From: Edaphochlamys debaryana
Lineage: Eukaryota; Chlorophyta; Chlorophyceae; Chlamydomonadales
Assembly (NCBI GenBank): GCA_016858145.1
Contig: JAEHOE010000014.1
Coordinates: 744,001 to 808,000, forward strand
DNA: 64,000 bases
Reading direction: 5' to 3'
Position numbers and translations under genes: made by a program. Numbering within the stretch: the first letter of the stretch is position 1; each line of letters starts with the position of its first letter. Shown in pieces: positions 26,201 through 37,323 of the stretch. Below the pieces are notes generated by a model. The model did not search any database. It was not told where the DNA came from and was given only the letters and a program-made list of their open reading frames with translations.

Positions 26201-29200
26201 CCACGCCCCAGGGGTGGGGTGCTGGCGTGTCCAGGAGCGTGGCGCCGTCCAGGGCCAGGTGGGGGCGCAGTAAGGCGCCGACAGCCACAGAGACCTCGCT
26301 CCCCGTGCAAGCCAGGCTGGCCGCTCGGAGCGGCGCTGAGGGGTCAGGAGCGCCCGATGGTGTGGTGGCCCCAGTGAGTAGGAGGGTGCACACCGGGTAG
26401 TCTGGGCCCGCCGCGGCCGTCGGCGGCCTCTCAGCATCCCAGCCGCCAAAGGACGAGAGCAGCGCCAGCTGTGTCTCATTCCACACAGCCTCCGCCACGA
26501 TGGGCCCGGAGAAGGGGCCTCCATCGTCGGTCGATAGCCCAGCGGCTGCTGGGTCGCTGGTTGCATCGGGGGTGCTGGGGGCTGGGGTAGGAGATATGGC
26601 ACCCTCACCCGGCAGTTGCTGCCGGGGCGATGTAGGTGGGTCGTCCGCTGGACAGCCCCACGTGTCACGCGAGGTCGTGTCAGTGAAGAGGAGGGTCCGC
26701 ACATTCTCCGCAATCTCCCGTGAGTCCCGAGTCAGGCGTGCGACAGTCCAGAGAGTATCGCCCTCCACACGCTGCGGGCGGGCGTGAGGGACCGCCGGCA
26801 GGAGAGACGAAAACTCGAGGCCAAATACACTTGCGCTAGTAATCATCCCACTAAAAGCTAGCTCACGTGCACGGGGCCCCCACGTGAGGACGGAGCCCGA
26901 AGCAACCGAGGGCGGGCCTGAGCGCACGGCCCCCCGAACATAGCGAGCGTCACCTGCAGCAGGAGCGCCTCCATGTCGCTTGGGTAGACGCCCTGATCGA
27001 GCTGGACGTAGAGGGTTGGCTTGGCGACGCCGGGGTGGTACACTTGGAATCGCAGGAGGGACGGGTAAGAGAACTTGGTCATGCTCCAGCCGGCCTGGTT
27101 GTAGCGCTCGTAGACAAGCTGGTAGGTGCAGTTGATTCCGCCCGTTCCTTGCACGTCTGCATGGGGGGCGCACAGCACAGCAAGCACGGCAAATGCCTGT
27201 GAGCCGCTTCGAAGGAGGAGATCTCTCTTTGTGCTAGTGAGCTAACAATTGCACGTCGAATGGGGTAATTTTGATGATCCGAATGGAGGTGCATGGCGCC
27301 ATGAGATCGACTCACCCAGCTCGGGCATTGACGCCGGCGAGTAGCCCGAGGTCTCGCCCAGGTACCCGTACATCCAGCGCCAGCCCACAACGGGAGGGGG
27401 CTCGGGAGAGAACTTCCCGGTCGCCGGGAAATAGTTTCCCAGATCTAGGGTTGGATGAGTGAGGGAGGGCATGCGGCACGTTCAAGCAGTTCCGGTCCTA
27501 AATAGCTGCTCAGGCCGTCCAAGGTTTGCGACGCTGCCTGCAGATGGCTAGGTGCCACCCACCGTAGCAGTCTGCCGTCCGTGCGGTAGCGTCGTTTTTG
27601 GCACTGCAGGAACCGTCGGGCCCCAAGGTGTTCACATCAATCCAGACGTCCTCGGGAAACCCAGGGGAGTACACTGAAAGCCTGAGGGAATGAACGGGTC
27701 GGCGCAACCTGTTAGTAATGAGTGACGCGCGCAATCAGTATATTCCTTTCAGCTATTTCAGCGGCATGTCCTCCTAGTCCTTCATATGTACCAGTACACG
27801 CTTTATTTCGCCGGCCTAACGAGAACTCCGGGCTCCCACATACCTGCCCCTTCGCTGGATCATGAACATGCGCTTAACCTGGGGCTGGCTGGCCTCGTCT
27901 AAGAGGAGCTTAGTCGAGTTGACGGGGAAGATCCAGGTTATGCCAGGGGTAGAGTACGTGTTGTCGTTTAGGGCCACGACCAAGGAGTTGGGGCAGGAGT
28001 GCGATCCATCCGGATAGACGTACACAATCCGGTAATCCGCCCGAGCGACGCCCAGGATGCCGTACCACGCTGACACCTGAGCACCGGCAGGGTACGGCTC
28101 GCCCAGGATTGTCGCGGGTGAGCTCCCTACATGCAGAAGGCCCACGTCCCTCGTGAGATGCCCAGCAAAGTTGGAAGAGGGCGGTCCTTGGTTACGTGCC
28201 CCCCTGCGCGCCTGGCCGGACCCAATCACTAGAGCTTAATCAGCAGCAGCACCCACGCACCTGATGGTCCTTTGACGCCGCGCAGGGGAGGAACCTCCCG
28301 AAGGTCTTTGTACAGCAAAGAAGCACCTGCCGTACTAATCGGGGAGCCTGCGTGCAAGCACAAATGGGACGCAAGGTTGCCGCTAGCATAGCCGCAGCAC
28401 TTCCTCGCCACAGCGCGCTGGTACTCGAAGTATGTTCGCTCGCAGCTAGCTGGTGGTTCTGACTCACCTGCTGAGCTTGGACTCCTGCTAGTGCTGCCCG
28501 TGGCGTTCCCTGATGAGAAGGGAGATCAGAAAGAGCAAAGGCATAGAACTTCGTGGCAGGACGGAGAAAGGTTCGTACATACATGTCTTGGTGGCTAGTA
28601 CGAAAACTGGCACTATTGCCACGCGTGGCCACTAGTACTACTAGTACGAGCCTAGGCGGTCACCCACCCGATAGATCGAACAGACCTTGTTTCCACCCTG
28701 TACCTACCTGAAGCCGCAGTCCTGAACACTGTGTAAGCGACAGAGGCACCGCAGAATGCGCTGGGATCCTGGAAGCACGTAGCTGTAGCAAGCACGGGGG
28801 CGGGCGGGGGGGCGGTAAGAACAAGCCAATGGTCAAAGGTCGGAGCAAGTAAACTGGCGACAGGCTGCCTGTATGTGCGTGATCACGGTCGGTAGTAACA
28901 GTGGTCATCCACCTCATCCAGCCCTCCTGTTTGCTTGCTGCTTTCTTATTCAGCGGTGGGTGAAACCACAACCCTTAATGCAGGTCTGTCGCATATGCAT
29001 GGCATGCATGCATGCCTGCGTGCTCCCCCTGCCTATCCTGCATGTCCCACGTCCCATGCTTACGGTTGCACTTATCGCTGGGTTTCATCGAAGAAAGGAT
29101 TGACTCGTCCCGGGTCGCGTAGCAGTACAGGTTGAAGATTGCAAAAAGGGCAAAGCCTGTGGCATGGACAGAGAGGGATGAAGCGAATGCGCTGCTTCTG

Positions 29201-32200
29201 TGTGAGACCCTACGGAAGAGATCGCGTGTTTACCTTACATGCACTATGTGGTGACTACTTCTAGAGCGCCCGGCAGTGGGGTTTAGGTTTGCAGAGTCAA
29301 AGGAGTTGCCCGCGGTCCCTCGTGTCAAGCGCCTTGCATCCTTGATTGGCGACATCCCTTGAGCTTGTCAGCTCAGCAACCCGCGCCACCTGATGACCCG
29401 CGCCTGCTCACCTTTGGCTCGGGCTAGATCTCCGCACTGTGATCAGGTAACCGCAGGCACCACATAAAAGATTGATTAGTGCCGATCGCGTTGTGAGGGC
29501 TATCCTTCAAGTGTTGAGGCGGCGCGTCTACCTTTTGGGGCGTTTGCCCGCCAACGGCAATCGCATTCGTGAAGAACTCGTGTTCCACGGCCTCATTGAC
29601 CTCTGCACGTGGGTTTTAATGCAACACGTACGTGTTAGCCGTCCCACAGCGGAGTCACCGCATGAATAAGCGCTTGGCACTGGGTCACCGCCCAGCCATT
29701 CAGATCTATCTACCCCCAACCAACGCATCCATGCATGTCCGCACCGTAACATCCAACGAACGCGTCTGTGAGGGAAATCGAAAGAAAAGGACGGGACGGA
29801 TTTGTCATTGAGAAGTAACAGCCTCGCCTAGCTACCTTGCCTAGCAGCCCCTCTGGGCGCGCGCGCAGCGGACCTCAACCCATCCTAAACCCTCCCACAT
29901 ACCCTGTGCCGCTGCCTCGTCAACGCCACCGCTGCAGCGCACTGACACCGCCTCCTGACGGGCGCAGTCGTGCACGCCCCAACCGGAATGCCTGCGGGGA
30001 CGGGTGCGACAACAGTGTTGATTGTATCGGAAGAGCGGTGGGGTATAGATAAACCTGTCGCCCGGTCTACCCCCGCGTGTAGGCGGCCCGCCGCAACCGA
30101 CGCATCGCCCAACCAGATCTGCGGTATTGCATGCCATGCCTTTCTTGTCCACGCACGCACCTGCACTGCTCCAGGCGCGTCTCGTTACCCGCGCACTCCA
30201 CCTCGTCCAGTAGCATTCGCGCACCCGCGGCCTCGCCATGCGGTGCACAGCACAGCGCTGCGGCCCCCTCGCGGGGGAACCCCAGCTGGCCACACGCCAC
30301 GGCGGCGGCGGCATCGGAGAAGCGGTCGTCACAAACCTGGCCGTACTCGCCGCCGTAGAACACCTGGTTGGGGCAGGGCGGCATGCGGCATAGCGCGAGG
30401 TTAAGGTAAGCTCACGCATTGCGGTTCGGTTTCAATTCGTGAGCCATGCAACACCCCGGGGAACGCACCTCGAGCCGGCCCTCCCGACCGCTGGGCCCTC
30501 CCACGAGGCGGAGGTCACCGTCCCTGGGCGCATCCAGCTGCTGACCCAGCTGAGGTGGAGGCGAGGCGGGGGTATCAGAGGGCCTGGGAGGCACTGCCGG
30601 AGAGGCGCCGCCGCCAGCTGTCGCTCGCCAGCCAAAGCGGGGCGCCAGGTGGCTGAAGAGCTCCGTCACTTCGTGCTCGCCGAGCGATCGGTTGTACAGC
30701 AGAAAGGTGGCCACGCGGCCCCGGAGCGGCGCCTCGAGGGCCGAGCCCTCAAAAACCTTCGCACCAAGGACCAGGCCCGTGTCGGGCAGGGGCGCGGGGA
30801 CCTGGGCGCCCCATCCCTTGATCCTCCGCAGCCCACCGCCGACCGTTCCCCTGTAGAATGAGCCTGCGGAATTTGCAATGCAGCACGAAGTTTAGGGCAG
30901 GATGAGTCAGGGTTCATCCCCTTCTCGCTTTCCTGGGGAGGCTCCCTCTGAACGCACCCCCTCCAAAGCGAAGCCGGACGCCCCAAGCCAACGACAACGC
31001 ACCAATCGGCGACCCACACACCTGCCGTGCCTCCTAGGTCTCGGGTCCACACGTCCAAAACCCACTCGCCCCGCGGCGGCGGGTTATCAGCCAAGTGGTA
31101 GACCTTTACCGTGGCGTTCCCCTTGAACTCCCACCGCAGCAGCCCGCCGTCAGACTCCGGCACTCGCATCAGCGCCTGGCCCCACGACCGGAAGGGGGTC
31201 CGGGGCACAGCCAGGGTCCACAGGTACTGCGGCTGCAACTGCGCCTGGAGGTATGCTGTGTCGTCCGCACCCAGGCGATAGGCGACAGCTGCCGTAAAGG
31301 GCTCGCTGCCATTAGCCCGGTAGCTGGTCTGCCAGTTGGGCAGGCGGCTCTCCAGCACGGCGCGGCAGCTGCTGCCGTCGAAGACCACGCTCCCGCCAGC
31401 GCCCGTGTCGGCTGACGTGTCCACTTCACAGCTGCCGTACAGCGCCAGGGATTGCTGACGCTGCCAGGCCGCCGCATCTGACCAGTTGCCTGCGGAGGCG
31501 GCAGCTCCGCTGCTGGTGCTTGCATCAGCAGGACCGCTGCTTCCACGGCCGAGGGAGACGCAGCCGGGGCACGAGTCCTGGGAGGCATCCAGGTAGAGGA
31601 CCTCGGGCAGGAGTCCGTCGGGAAGCAGGCGGTCGGTGGGGACGCCTGCAGGCGGAGGCAGGGCGGCGCCGGGTGGGCGGGTTTCAGGAAGGACATTGAG
31701 GCGCCCGCCCGTTGCGGAGATGCAGCAGCCAAGCTGCTACTGTTTGGCGGCAAGCGGGGCGGGCCTCGTAGCCAACAAAGCCCCGAATGCTCTTGGACCG
31801 GCGCGCGCGCTCCGAGCTAAATCGGCGTTACGTACATACCCTCAGGGCGCGGTAAGGTCGCGTAGGGCAGCGCTGGCGGATCTGCGTCAAGTGAGGAGGA
31901 CCAGGGGTCAGGGGTGAGGTGCATGTGAGCGACCGAGAGTGCTGGACATGATTCGTGCGTGGAAGGTTGAATGGGTGAGCAAGCCCACGCCCTCACACTT
32001 GAAGCCCACCACGCGCCGTACGTACCCAGGAAGCACGTGATGACGGCCATGGCGCTGCAGTAGTCATCGGAGCCCGCATCTACTGCCGTACAGTTTGACA
32101 CGGAGGCGGACTCCAGCGGGCACGACACATTGCTCAGCAGGTTCATCCGCCAGGGGATGGTGACGGCGTCAGGGCGATTCGTGCCCGGGCCCGTGGGTAC

Positions 32201-35200
32201 CGGGCGGCCGTCGTAGTACCCATCCATGCGACACGCCAGCTGCGCGGCCCCCTCACTAAAGCCCTGCTGGCAGATCTGGAAGTTGGTTCCCTGCAGGCAG
32301 CCGGGTGGGAGGCCACGAGGCGTGCGGCGGAAAAATCATTGCACTCGCGAGAGGAGTTCATCAGTGCGAAGCAAGGGCCGCGAAGCGTGGAGTACGCACG
32401 CACTCGTACACACCTCGGGGAACTTGAAGCCCCTGACGGGGGACTCCAGGCCGGGGCGCGTGACCTTGAGGTAACCGTACACCGGGTCCGTGAAGGCGGG
32501 GGTCAGGTCGCTCACGAAGGATGCCAGCGGCACGGACTTGACTGAGGGCAGCAGACAAAGAGGGTGAGGAATGCAAAGAGCAAGCGGATATGGGTCGGAC
32601 TGCCTTTGAAGTCGGGGGCAGGCGTGCGGGAAGCAGAGGAAGCGCTCCGTCGGCTCGGGCTGTACGCGGAATTTTCTACGTAGGCACTCAGTCCTCAGGC
32701 CCATGCCGTCTGCGCCTGCAAGGCTAGACCCCATGATGACTTACCTTCGACAGCTGGAGTACTCCACACGGTCAGGTGAAACCCGTTCAGCAGCTCGAAC
32801 TTGCCTGGAGGACAGGGGTAGGGGTTAGCCGCTTGGCTGGGAGATAGCACCACCCTGGCCACAACTCCCCACAGGACAGCTCCACGCACGAGCTCAGTAC
32901 CCAGGCGTCACTTAGCCGTTTGGGGGCCACAGAACACGTTCCTAGGCGCCCCAGGTTGTGCACTAGCACTCGTGCAGTCTTTAAGGCGCGTTGGCCTTAG
33001 GCCAAGCAGACCGCAGGCAGAACCCCGGCCACGACGCCTGACAACCCTTTTGGACCTTGCAGGGATGCCCGCATCGAGCCAGCAGAACCGCAAAACCCTC
33101 GCCACAACAGGCCGACCTAGATTTCATCTGGTGATGCCACCTCCCGCGCACCATGCCCCACCCAAATGGCCGGTGGGGACAAGGTGGCCCCAGGTGGGGC
33201 ACCGTGCCCGGAGATGCATAATCACGAAATTGGTCCATATCAACTGAGGCTGGACGCCCAGACCGCGATACCGAAACCGATGGAGATCGCTCACCCTATT
33301 TCGCGGATAAGCTGAGAGCGGGGGCATTGGTCGGGCGGGCGCGAACACATCTCGAGCACTTTCAGACAATGTCATGCCCCGAGCTCAGACAGTGGTGACC
33401 GTATCAGCGTACGCGGCGCGAGCCTAGTAAGCTGCAAGCTCAGTGAAATCCTGCGCGTCGAGCTGCTGCGCAGCTGTCTGCGACTAAACAGCGTAGTTGA
33501 TCAAGCTAGGCCCAAGAATATCGTAACCATACAGCTAGCACGGTGAACGCTGTCGGGATCGAGACTTGATGGTCACACGATCCAATCTGGATTCGCGTGT
33601 TTGCGCCAATCCAAGCAGGGGTAGGCAAACGCCCACTTTCACGCTGCGAGCCCGACCCCTACTTCTCCCCTCCGCGGCCGAAGGCCGCCCAATTCCGGGG
33701 GGGCCAGCCCCCCCCGCGGGAATTTTCGGGGTTTGGGGGCTCGACAAGATGGGTGTCAGCTTCCTCGAAGCTGGAAAAAGGGCTGAGTCCTAGAATGTAT
33801 GGGCAGCGGTATATGCGTGCAGGCACGGTGTAAAGCGCGGGGCCGTGTGGCGCGCTCCGCGCGAATCTTCGGGGGGACAGGGGGCCGAGGATGGACGCGG
33901 GGCGAAACACATTTCCACGCCGACCGGCGACCAAGTGTTGCCCGTATTTCCTCCTTGACGGATCTGAGTTGCAGAAGGTAAGATAGCAACATCGCGCTCG
34001 GTCCGGAATTGGTCGGCGAGGTTGGACCGAAGTCGGCACCACAGCCATCCTCGCAACAGCCGTGCCCAAACTTGTCGAAACTACCTCGCTCTTAGCTTCA
34101 AAGTGTTAGGTGTCTATCGAAACAAATGTCCGAATTGCTCTTTAGGCTATGGGTGCGAGCTGGTGCGACTGCCTTGCCAACATGTTGAGTTCGCGTAGGG
34201 TCGCTAAGTTTCCCTGCTCTCAATCACAAGCGATAGGGATAAGGAAACTAAAGCTTTTGGTATAGCGGGCTAGGCGTGAATCGCATGTTTATAATAACAC
34301 GCGCCGGGGGCTCAGCCCCAAAAACATGCCAAAAACAGCGTTTTTGGCGCTTATGCAGGTCCATTTCTCAGCCAAAACAGCGGTCGGCCCCGCAGTACCC
34401 ACGGAGATCTATGCGCATACCGCCATGTGCCTCTTAGTTTTTACACCCTCCCCAAACCTACCGTCGTCCCTGACGCGCATCGTGAAGGGGCCCATGATGG
34501 TGCCCCGCTGGCTGGACGGCTTGAGGTCGCCCGCCGGGCCCAGCCTGGACAGCCGTGTTGGGCAAAGGTGGAGGACCGCACACGTGTCAGGTAGGTAAGG
34601 TGCTGAGGCAGGGCACCGCGAGGCGTGCCAACCCTGTCTGCCGTAACAGCCACGCAGCCAAGTTGTACTGCGTGACTCAAGAAAGCACGACTGCCCCCGC
34701 CCTTTGCCCCTTCCCCATCCACTGCCTCCCTGCACGTTGCATTGACCCTCTGCCCCCGGCGCCCGCCCCACGCACACACGACCCAATGCAACTGCAACGG
34801 GCCTCTGCCGCGCCGCTCACCCGGGCGGGTCCGCAAAGTTGGTCAGCTGAATGCCACCGCAGTACACCACCCAGGTGCCATCGTCCGTGAGGACCATGGC
34901 CGCGCGGCAGCCGGTGCGCGTCTTGGCGCTGGCCCAGATGGCCTCGTGACCGCTGTCCGCGGTCGCGTTCCCACCTGCGCCGCCGCTCTCGGTGCCGTTG
35001 GCGTCCCCGTGGATGCGCCACAGCACCAGGCGGGCGTCCGCGCCCAGGCGGAGGTAGTACCGGCGGTTGGCGGACCAGAGCGTGTTGCAGCCCGTGTCCT
35101 GGGGGGCGGCAGTGTGCGGGAAGGGGCATTGCGGGCGGCGACGGCACAAGGAGGAGTACCAGTACGGTAAGGCACGTCGCGCCTTGTTATGAATCGGGCG

Positions 35201-35930
35201 GGGTATGGCATGGGACGAACTCCTCCCTAACCCGCCCCGCGCACGGACCTCTTGGTCATTGTCCCCCGCGTACAGGCCACAGCGGACCTCCCCCGCGGGC
35301 GGGGGGCACGTGGCCGGGGGCTCTTGGGAGCACACGTGGCTCGTGATCCCGTACAGCTCAGTGATGGGTCCGGTCCCGGAGCCTGAAGTGGCAGAGAAAG
35401 GAAGCGAGGGGCGTGTGGAAGCGAGGTTGGGCGCGTCGTGGCACGGAAGCGGAAGCTCCCCTCCGTGCCCAGGCCTTCCCTGGTCGCAACAGAGCAGGCT
35501 GCACGCTTGCACTTATGCGGGTCCGTCGCCGGTACCAGCGCTACGTGCCCACTACCGCTGCCCTGAGGCCCCGTCATCCCAGAGTCCGGGCGCGCAAGTC
35601 CCTTCCACAGGCGGAGGAACCCGCACGGAGAGGACTGGGTGCAGCACTCGTGGAGGTAGACAACCGGCGGGCGGCTGGCTGCGTAGCCACGTCGCGGAGC
35701 AATACGACCGCCACAACAGGTCAGACCCCCATCTCCCATGGCACCAGCATCGTCCGCACCTCGTCCTAGCCCCCTACCTCCCTCCCCCCGTGCCTCTCCA
35801 GCCGACTCTGCTTGCCCTCTAGCGCATGTGCGCATGTCTTACCAGGCGATACCTCCGCCCGAGATGGCGCCGCTAGCCATGCGCAGAGCAGCGCCAGCCC
35901 CACCGCCTGCCACCGCCACACCGGCTGCAT
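11835..35930 (-). CDS. Giant multidomain membrane receptor: lectin, SRCR, LamG-like, WSC, beta-helix, polytopic domain
   Basis: One gene of about 24 kb and close to 60 exons, estimated at 4,500 residues. ATG at 35928-35930 opens a clear signal peptide (MQPVWRWQAVGLALLCAWLA, Ala-X-Ala-type end). Reading phase is continuous from there to 30161 and again from 29156 to the stop TGA at 11835-11837; the joining exons between 30160 and 29157 are unresolved. The order is two bulb-type lectin lobes, SRCR-like, ConA/LamG-like, SRCR, WSC, an unassigned Cys-poor region, a long Pmp-type beta-helix, an EGF-like Cys-rich end, membrane segments, a Ser/Pro linker, and a polytopic domain. The ectodomain carries many carbohydrate- or ligand-binding modules, so a cell-surface adhesion or sensing role is likely; that is inference. 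Several introns use GC donors (25100, 24217, 17558, 16197). It could be two fused gene models if the unresolved gap hides an end. Confidence 0.8.
16505..16935 (-). other. EGF-like cysteine-rich segment before the membrane
   Basis: The exon encodes ...QQQCAEGYAGNACATCAPGY, ending in a Glu-Cys just before the splice site. The C-x-x-G-Y-x-G-x-x-C-x-x-C-x-x-G-Y spacing resembles EGF/tyrosine-kinase-ephrin-like repeats. The same exon in the plus-strand copy is 2609-3035. Confidence 0.65.
17949..26771 (-). other. Parallel beta-helix ectodomain with Pmp-type repeats
   Basis: Exons include 26771-25506, 25353-25101, 24922-24770, 24649-24555, 24412-24218, 24018-23873, 23648-23534, 23406-23337, 23192-23144, 23071-23014, 22878-22780, 22705-22301, 22207-22147, 22036-21954, 21863-21683, 21519-21236, 21100-20869, 20739-19087, 18946-18765, 18598-18506 and 18354-17949. 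Short repeats alternate GG[AG]hxh stretches (GGAVFVS, GGAISV, GGALFVS, GGGLFVG) with N-[ST]-A turns (GNSAA, NNTAG, GNTAA). This is the signature of chlamydial-type polymorphic membrane protein repeats and related right-handed beta-helices. Phases match at every junction I checked. Confidence 0.85.
26954..28509 (-). other. Receptor region between WSC and beta-helix, no assigned domain
   Basis: Exons 28509-28468, 28347-28261, 28126-27844, 27711 or 27688-27563, 27444-27316 and 27156-26954 join with consistent phase. They encode Ser/Gly linkers followed by beta-rich stretches (YRIVYVYPDGSHSCP, WIFPVNSTKLLLDE, FPEDVWIDVNTLG, VAKPTLYVQLDQGVYPSDME). I do not recognise the fold; it may be one or two beta-sandwich domains split by introns. 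Confidence 0.55.
28708..29156 (-). other. WSC-type domain
   Basis: Exons 29156-29064 and 28782-28708 join in phase 1 to give GFALFAIFNLYCYATRDES, then MKPSDKCNPTCFQDPSAFCG and TVFRTA. The 'YCYA...CN..C..dps.fCG...VF' pattern is the C-terminal half of the WSC carbohydrate-binding domain. The N-terminal half must lie in upstream exons not resolved between 29157 and 30160. Confidence 0.7.
30161..30510 (-). other. SRCR domain 2
   Basis: The end of exon 30863-30469 (LRLVGGPSGREGRLE) joins in phase 0 to exon 30363-30161 (VFYGGEYGQVCDDRFSDAAA, then ACGQLGFPREGAA, LLDEVECAGNETRLEQC). This is a near-textbook group A/B SRCR domain: LRLVGG...GRLEV...G..G.VCDD.F...AA.V.C.QLGF...hLDeV.C.GnE..L..C. The last cysteines would lie in an exon I could not place. 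Confidence 0.85.
30469..31645 (-). other. Concanavalin/LamG-like domain
   Basis: Exons 31645-31022 and 30863-30469. Features are VVFDGSSCRAVLES, a beta-rich stretch with WEFKGNATVKVYHL and EWVLDVWTRD, and then LRGRVATFLLYNRSLGEHEV, the last a classic end of laminin-G/pentraxin-like sandwich domains (A-x-h-x-h-Y-x-R-x-L-s-x-x-E). The tail of the second exon is Pro-rich and begins the next SRCR domain (DLRLVGG). Confidence 0.6.
32026..32541 (-). other. SRCR-like domain 1
   Basis: Exons 32541-32414 and 32290-32026. The segment contains FQICQQGFSEGAAQLACRMDG, a later SNVSCPLESASVSNC, and ends with ...YCSAMAVITC. The cysteine spacing and the 'F...AA..AC..' core match a scavenger receptor Cys-rich fold, but it is more divergent than the second SRCR. 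Confidence 0.55.
32745..35098 (-). other. Bulb-type (B-) lectin domain, two lobes
   Basis: Exons 35382-35249, 35098-34821, 34544-34462 and 32804-32745 join in phase. The second contains YYLRLGADARLVLW and a later AMVLTDDGTWVVY. The last two, once spliced, give FTMRVRDDGKFELLNG...VWST, the recurring 'DG-x-h-x-h-h-x ... W-x-S' pattern of bulb-type mannose-binding lectins. The strict mannose-site residues (QxDxNxVxY) are only partly kept, so sugar binding is unproven. Confidence 0.65.
32805..34461 (-). other. Unusually long intron (1.66 kb) inside the lectin lobe
   Basis: Phase 1 on both sides (GTAGG donor at 34461, CAG acceptor at 32805) shows that this whole stretch is one intron, although neighbours are 100-500 bp. 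The middle (about 33,240-34,330) is visibly less GC-rich than its surroundings. It holds hairpins such as GCCAAAAAC...GTTTTTGGC (34328-34348) and a G/C block near 33690-33715. No terminal repeats or coding sequence were recognised. Confidence 0.6.
35843..35930 (-). other. Exon 1: signal peptide of the receptor
   Basis: ATG at 35928-35930 is followed by a short basic/polar start, a hydrophobic core (VGLALLCAWLA) and a small-residue end (APSRA), typical of a cleaved secretion signal. The exon ends at 35843 before a GTAAGA donor in phase 1. An acceptor near 35735 would continue in phase with a Cys-rich segment (DGGLTCCGG) ending near 35556; that exon is less certain. Confidence 0.75.
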
Positions 35931-36913
35931 CGCCGCCGTCCCTTGCAAGAGCGAACCGCTACCTGAGGGGAGGTCTGGAGGGGAGGCGGCTGGCCAGTGG
36001 GGAAGCCGGGGGAGGACAGCAGAAACGTGGGCAAAGCGTCACCGTTGTGGATGTTGTATCTTCTCGTATGCTATAGCGTATATGCGTGCCCGACCGCCCT
36101 CACCCCGGCTCACCCTAATCCGGTTTCCCTTCCGTGCGGTGTGCCTCACAGGGGCAACCACGCACCTTGTGCTTGGCAGACTGAAGCAGGAGATGCAGCT
36201 ATCCGGAGTTCAGGGTCAGCGCGGCAGCCCCCACGCAGTAGTAGCGAAGATCACCTGAGGTAGGCGGGCAGCGGAGGGTTTGGGGGGGGGCGGAGGTCGG
36301 GCTTAACGTGGAGCGTGGGCCCTAACATCGGGTCGCGGTAGGCACGCGAAACGCACCGGCACGTTGAGGCTCCGCCGACTCCCAGGTCCTGACAAAAGAT
36401 GGCCATGTCCCATCGAGGGCCGCGCTTGCTCAACAGTGCTGTTCCTCGCCGACGACGGATGCCGGCGACGATGCGCTTCTGAGTTGCTTGCCCCGTGGCT
36501 CTGGAGTATTTACTCTTGGTCTACACTCAGCATTTGTGCTCGAGTAACGCTGGTCTGCGCCCTTGCGCTTATGACTAGCTTGCAATGTGGTCGGGTTTAT
36601 ACGTCTTCAGACCATCAGTGAGGTATGTTATTTGGTTGTGCTGCTCTCCATCGGTATTGCTGGGCCGGCTGTGGTGAGAGACGGTCCGAGCCTTCAGCTC
36701 GGCCAGCCGCTTAATTCGCGAGAAGATTTACTTGTTTTTACCTGCTGTGCTTCTGCACTTCCTCTATGTGTGTTCGACAAACAGTTGCGGCTGGGTAGGG
36801 TGCTGCCGCGGCGCGAGTCTTTTGTCGGTCACACGCGCAGCGGCAAACCCACTGCAGCTCAGCTGCAAGCCTTCCAGCGTGATATGAAAGCCAATTCAAC
36901 GCTCGATTGCAGC

Positions 36914-36942
36914 GGGTGCTCCCGCTACGTCGGGGAGCACCC
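36914..36942. repeat. 10-bp hairpin
   Basis: GGGTGCTCCC at 36914-36923 pairs perfectly with GGGAGCACCC at 36933-36942 around a 9-base loop. It lies directly against the larger hairpin. Confidence 0.9.
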
Positions 36943-36994
36943 GTAACCGCGCGCCGTGAGAACAGCTCCCGCTGTTCTCACGGCGCGCGGTTAC
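36943..36994. repeat. Perfect 24-bp inverted repeat with 4-base loop
   Basis: Positions 36943-36966 are the exact reverse complement of 36971-36994, separated by TCCC. The stem is GC-rich (starts GTAACCGCGCGCC). It lies about 300 bp outside the transposon end. It could be a transcript-end hairpin, a small-RNA precursor or the remnant of a mobile element; the sequence alone does not decide. Confidence 0.95.
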
Positions 36995-37298
36995 GGTTAT
37001 CGAACCTCGATACCCGGCACCGGCACAAGCCACGCCTGGCACGCAGCACTGTTCAGGGAATTGAGGCAGCGGTAATGGGCTTCCTGGCGTTGGGCGTTGG
37101 GCTTGGGCTTGGGGAGCGGGCCGGGGGCGTGAGTATGGGGAAGCGGGTCTCGAGCGTAAGAGTGTGGCAGGGTGGGGCTTGGGATGGTGGAAGCGGGCCC
37201 TGTGTTCCAACGAACGGAGCGTGCGGGTTGGGTCATTATCTTGGCATATGTCGTTCTGTATGTGAAGTGGGGCTGGATGTGGGGCTCGGAGCTTAGGG

Positions 37299-37306
37299 TG
37301 TACACT
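37299..37306 (+). repeat. Target-site duplication, left
   Basis: TGTACACT directly before the left terminal repeat; identical to 43336-43343. Eight bases is the duplication length of P and hAT elements. Confidence 0.9.
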
Positions 37307-37323
37307 CAGGCGGGTACCACTCC
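37307..37323 (+). repeat. Terminal inverted repeat, left
   Basis: CAGGCGGGTACCACTCC; exact reverse complement at 43319-43335. Confidence 0.93.

Larger units (their letters stand above)
36000..37298. other. Intergenic region upstream of the receptor gene
   Basis: No exon chain is visible. The stretch contains the 5' flank of the minus-strand receptor gene and the two hairpins described separately. The open frame at 36587-36946 has no recognisable domain. Confidence 0.5.

Noticed and set aside
17949..26771. Bacterial (chlamydial) origin of the Pmp-type repeats by recent transfer
   Set aside because: The repeats are spread over many phase-consistent introns with host-like composition, and such beta-helices are widespread in algae; no sign of recent transfer.
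36943..36994. The 24-bp hairpin as the transposon's terminal repeat
   Set aside because: The transposon ends at 37307 with different terminal repeats and its own target duplication.
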